A stretch of 13,719 nt of DNA. Origin: Anaerolineae bacterium (GTDB lineage Bacteria; Chloroflexota; Anaerolineae; Aggregatilineales; UBA2796). Positions 11,884 through 13,719 of the stretch are shown one piece after another. Each line of letters opens with the position of its first letter. Within the stretch, counting starts at the first letter, position 1. Position numbers and translations under genes: made by a program. The stretch spans positions 1 to 13,719 of the forward strand of contig JADZBY010000775.1 of NCBI GenBank assembly GCA_020851855.1. Direction: 5' to 3'. The notes beneath the pieces were generated by a model, which searched no databases, was not told the origin of the DNA, and saw only the letters and a program-made list of their open reading frames with translations.

Positions 11884-13719
11884 CTAGCCCAGCGCCGGAA
11901 TCCAGATCGTGAAATCCTCGTACCGTGTGGCGCGGCCCGCGATGCGGTTTTCGGCCAGGAACGCCGTGGCCACCGCCACATCGCCGGGACGGCCCAGCGC
12001 CGACAGGTCCAATTCCGCCGCCAGCCGCCCATTCACGAACAGCGCGCCCTTGTCGCCGTTCACCGCCAGCCGCAGCACGTTGGAACCGCCCGCCGCTACG
12101 TTCAGGTTGGCCACTGGCTCGTTCGCCACCAGGGACACCTCCCCACGCTCGCGCAGCACCAGCGCATAATCGCCTTTGGAGCGCACCAGCAGGCGGTACT
12201 GCGTATCGGCGTCCACGGCGCGGAAGATGAAGCCGTAGTCCCACGCGCCTTCCGCCGCGTCATACGGATTGATGAAGCGCGCTTCGGCCACGAAGTTGAT
12301 CAGGCTGGCGCTGGCGCGCGCTTCGGAAAGGCTGGAGCCTTCCGGGTGGGGCAACTGGCCGCTCTCCGGGCCGAAAGCCTGCTGCCCGGTCCGCACGATG
12401 GCGCTCACGTCCGCCCCGATCTTCTGGGCCGTGGCCAGCGCGAAGGCCGTCGCCGTCTGCGCCGGGTCGGGCGTTGGGGTGGCCGATGGCAGCGCGGTAT
12501 TCGTCGCCGTGGCGGTTGGCGTCAGCGTGGGCGGCGGCGTATTGGTGATGGGCACGGTCCGCGTCGGCGTCAGAGTCAGCGTTGGTGTATTGGTGACGGT
12601 GATGCTGGGCGTCACGGTGAAAGTGCGGGTAGGCGACGCCAGCACGGCGATCAGGTCGGACGATGTCGCGGTGGCGGCGCGGGTGGCCGTGGCGGCAGGC
12701 GTGCGGGTCGCGGCGTCGGTCGCCGTCGCCGCCGGCGTGTTGCTCGGCGGTTCGGTCGGCGGTTCGGTCGGGGCTTCTGTCGCTTCCGGGCTGGCCAGCA
12801 CGACGATGGACTCGGCGGTTGCCGTGGCGGGCGCAGATTCCGTGGTCGGTACGGGCGTCTCGCTGGGCGGCGCGGAAGTGTCACTGGCGACCAGCGCCGC
12901 GCCCGTCGTCGGCGTGGGCTGGTCCGCCTCGCCGCCGCGCGACGCCAGCGCCAGCACAGCCACCACGACGATGCCGATCACGGCCAGCGCGCCGATGATC
13001 AGCGGCAGGCGGGAGCGTCCGCCCGTTTCGCGCGGCGGCGTCATGCGGCGCGTTGCGGCGGGCGATGGCGTGGGCGCAGCGGGCCTCATGCGCGACGCAG
13101 ACGCCCCGACCGGCAGCGGCGTGGTTTCGTACACCGAGCCGGACTGCACCGAGGGCATGGGAATCGCGCCGGTCCGCCCATCGTCCATATCCATCGACAT
13201 CGGGATGGCGCTGGTGCGGTCATCGACGGGCGGCATGGGCGATGCCGAGCGGGTGGGCTGGCGGGCGACGGGCGCAGTTTCGCTCACACCACGCGGCGCG
13301 GCTGGCCCGGCAGTTGGCCCGGCGGGCGCGCTCACCACCTCGGAAAAAGCCGCCGCCAGATCGCCCGACTTCGAATAACGCAACTCCGGGTTCTTGGCCA
13401 ACGCCTTGTCCAAAATCTGCGCGTATCGCGGCGAGAGGCCTTTGCGCACGGTGTGCACGGGCGGCGGCAATTCGTTCAGGTGAAGCTGCATCATGCTGTA
13501 CAGCGTCTCGCCCTGAAACGGCACGTTGCCGGTCAGCATCTCATACAGGCATACGCCCAGCGCATACACGTCCGACCGGCCATCGACGGGCCGCCCGGTC
13601 CACTGCTCCGGCGAGATGTACGCGGGCGTGCCGACCACGGAGCCGGTTTCGGTGATCTTTGACGTCTCGTCGTGAACCTTGATGATGCCGAAGTCGGTCA
13701 GAAAGGCATTGCCCGCGTC
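11884..13719 (-). CDS. Receptor-type Ser/Thr protein kinase (PknB-like), N-terminus beyond window
   Basis: A partial gene of 611 residues here, cut at the window end. It begins inside the kinase domain: TDFGI (DFG, fragment residues 9-11), GTPAYISPEQW (activation loop with APE-like SPE), SDVYALGVCLYEMLTG (subdomain IX) and ELRYSK (subdomain XI). A Pro/Met-rich juxtamembrane region follows to about 235, then one membrane helix, LPLIIGALAVIGIVVVAVLA (238-257). After that come about 160 residues rich in Thr, Pro and Ala, with IVVLASPEATEA and LIAVLASPTRT as a repeat. The C-terminal domain (about 430-611) is beta-rich: ARFINPYDAAEGAWDYGFIF, YRLLVRSKGDYAL, LRLAVNGDKGALFVNGRLA and YEDFTIWIP. It resembles LamG/3-keto-disaccharide-hydrolase-like sandwiches, so an outside ligand sensor is likely. 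The ATP-binding lobe is not in the window. Confidence 0.95.
   Translation of the reverse strand, partial: DAGNAFLTDFGIIKVHDETSKITETGSVVGTPAYISPEQWTGRPVDGRSDVYALGVCLYEMLTGNVPFQGETLYSMMQLHLNELPPPVHTVRKGLSPRYAQILDKALAKNPELRYSKSGDLAAAFSEVVSAPAGPTAGPAAPRGVSETAPVARQPTRSASPMPPVDDRTSAIPMSMDMDDGRTGAIPMPSVQSGSVYETTPLPVGASASRMRPAAPTPSPAATRRMTPPRETGGRSRLPLIIGALAVIGIVVVAVLALASRGGEADQPTPTTGAALVASDTSAPPSETPVPTTESAPATATAESIVVLASPEATEAPTEPPTEPPSNTPAATATDAATRTPAATATRAATATSSDLIAVLASPTRTFTVTPSITVTNTPTLTLTPTRTVPITNTPPPTLTPTATATNTALPSATPTPDPAQTATAFALATAQKIGADVSAIVRTGQQAFGPESGQLPHPEGSSLSEARASASLINFVAEARFINPYDAAEGAWDYGFIFRAVDADTQYRLLVRSKGDYALVLRERGEVSLVANEPVANLNVAAGGSNVLRLAVNGDKGALFVNGRLAAELDLSALGRPGDVAVATAFLAENRIAGRATRYEDFTIWIPALG

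Noticed and set aside
11173..13662. 829-residue plus-strand open frame
   Set aside because: It is antisense to the kinase and overlaps the SET gene. The translation is Arg/Gly-rich and without domains, as expected of a GC-rich shadow frame.
1..13719. tRNA or rRNA genes
   Set aside because: No cloverleaf with a TTCGA-type arm or rRNA-like conserved stretch was seen in the gaps; the GGTTCG matches at the left edge belong to the palindromes.

Overview
The window is GC-rich, densely packed bacterial DNA. Three things suggest Chloroflexota (Anaerolineae-like): a receptor-type Ser/Thr kinase with a long Thr/Pro-rich linker and a C-terminal beta-sandwich sensor, many short palindromic repeats in the gaps between genes, and an ABA4-like membrane protein. 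This is inferred from gene style; there is no rRNA or other phylogenetic marker to confirm it.

Layout. Nearly everything from the left edge to 10.6 kb is on the minus strand. Read in the direction of transcription (right to left): an ABA4-like membrane protein and a SAM-dependent methyltransferase (10628-9379); a gap filled by an 84-bp tandem repeat; four genes encoding membrane proteins (9001-6206), three of which are paralogs with an N-terminal membrane hairpin, a beta-rich domain and a short C-terminal LSLxxLL-type motif; a 0.3-kb gap holding repeats and a coding-like remnant; then a compact ubiquitin-conjugation-like operon. That operon holds a UBC-fold E2 (5902-5468), a JAB/MPN metalloprotease fused to what looks like a cysteine-less E2-like domain (5444-4194), a ThiF/E1-type adenylating enzyme (4191-3220) and a small Pro-rich protein ending in a single glycine (3223-2855). 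A CoA-pyrophosphatase-type Nudix hydrolase (2862-2197) overlaps the last of these, and oligoendopeptidase F (2047-245) follows behind a repeat. On the right, a divergent SET-domain protein (10862-11614, plus strand) converges on a receptor-type Ser/Thr kinase (minus strand, cut by the window end) across a bidirectional terminator.

Most interesting content. E2, JAB and E1 give the parts for activating, conjugating and removing a modifier, but no beta-grasp ubiquitin-like protein is visible. The operon follows a set of paralogous membrane proteins whose C-terminal motif also appears at the C-terminus of the E1. My working hypothesis is a membrane-associated ubiquitin-like modification system, with the 122-residue Gly-ending protein as substrate, adaptor or atypical modifier. 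This is inference from gene order and motifs. It matches none of the known layouts I considered: CBASS type II has a CD-NTase and a fused E1-E2, and Bil/Bub systems have a recognisable Ubl.

A second theme is palindromic elements. Eight copies of a GTAGGG-led element with a 9-bp stem, a 2-nt centre and a 9-bp stem occur in two clusters. Their stem sequences differ but remain self-complementary. A separate family with CCCTCACCCC/GGGGTGAGGG termini occupies three other gaps.
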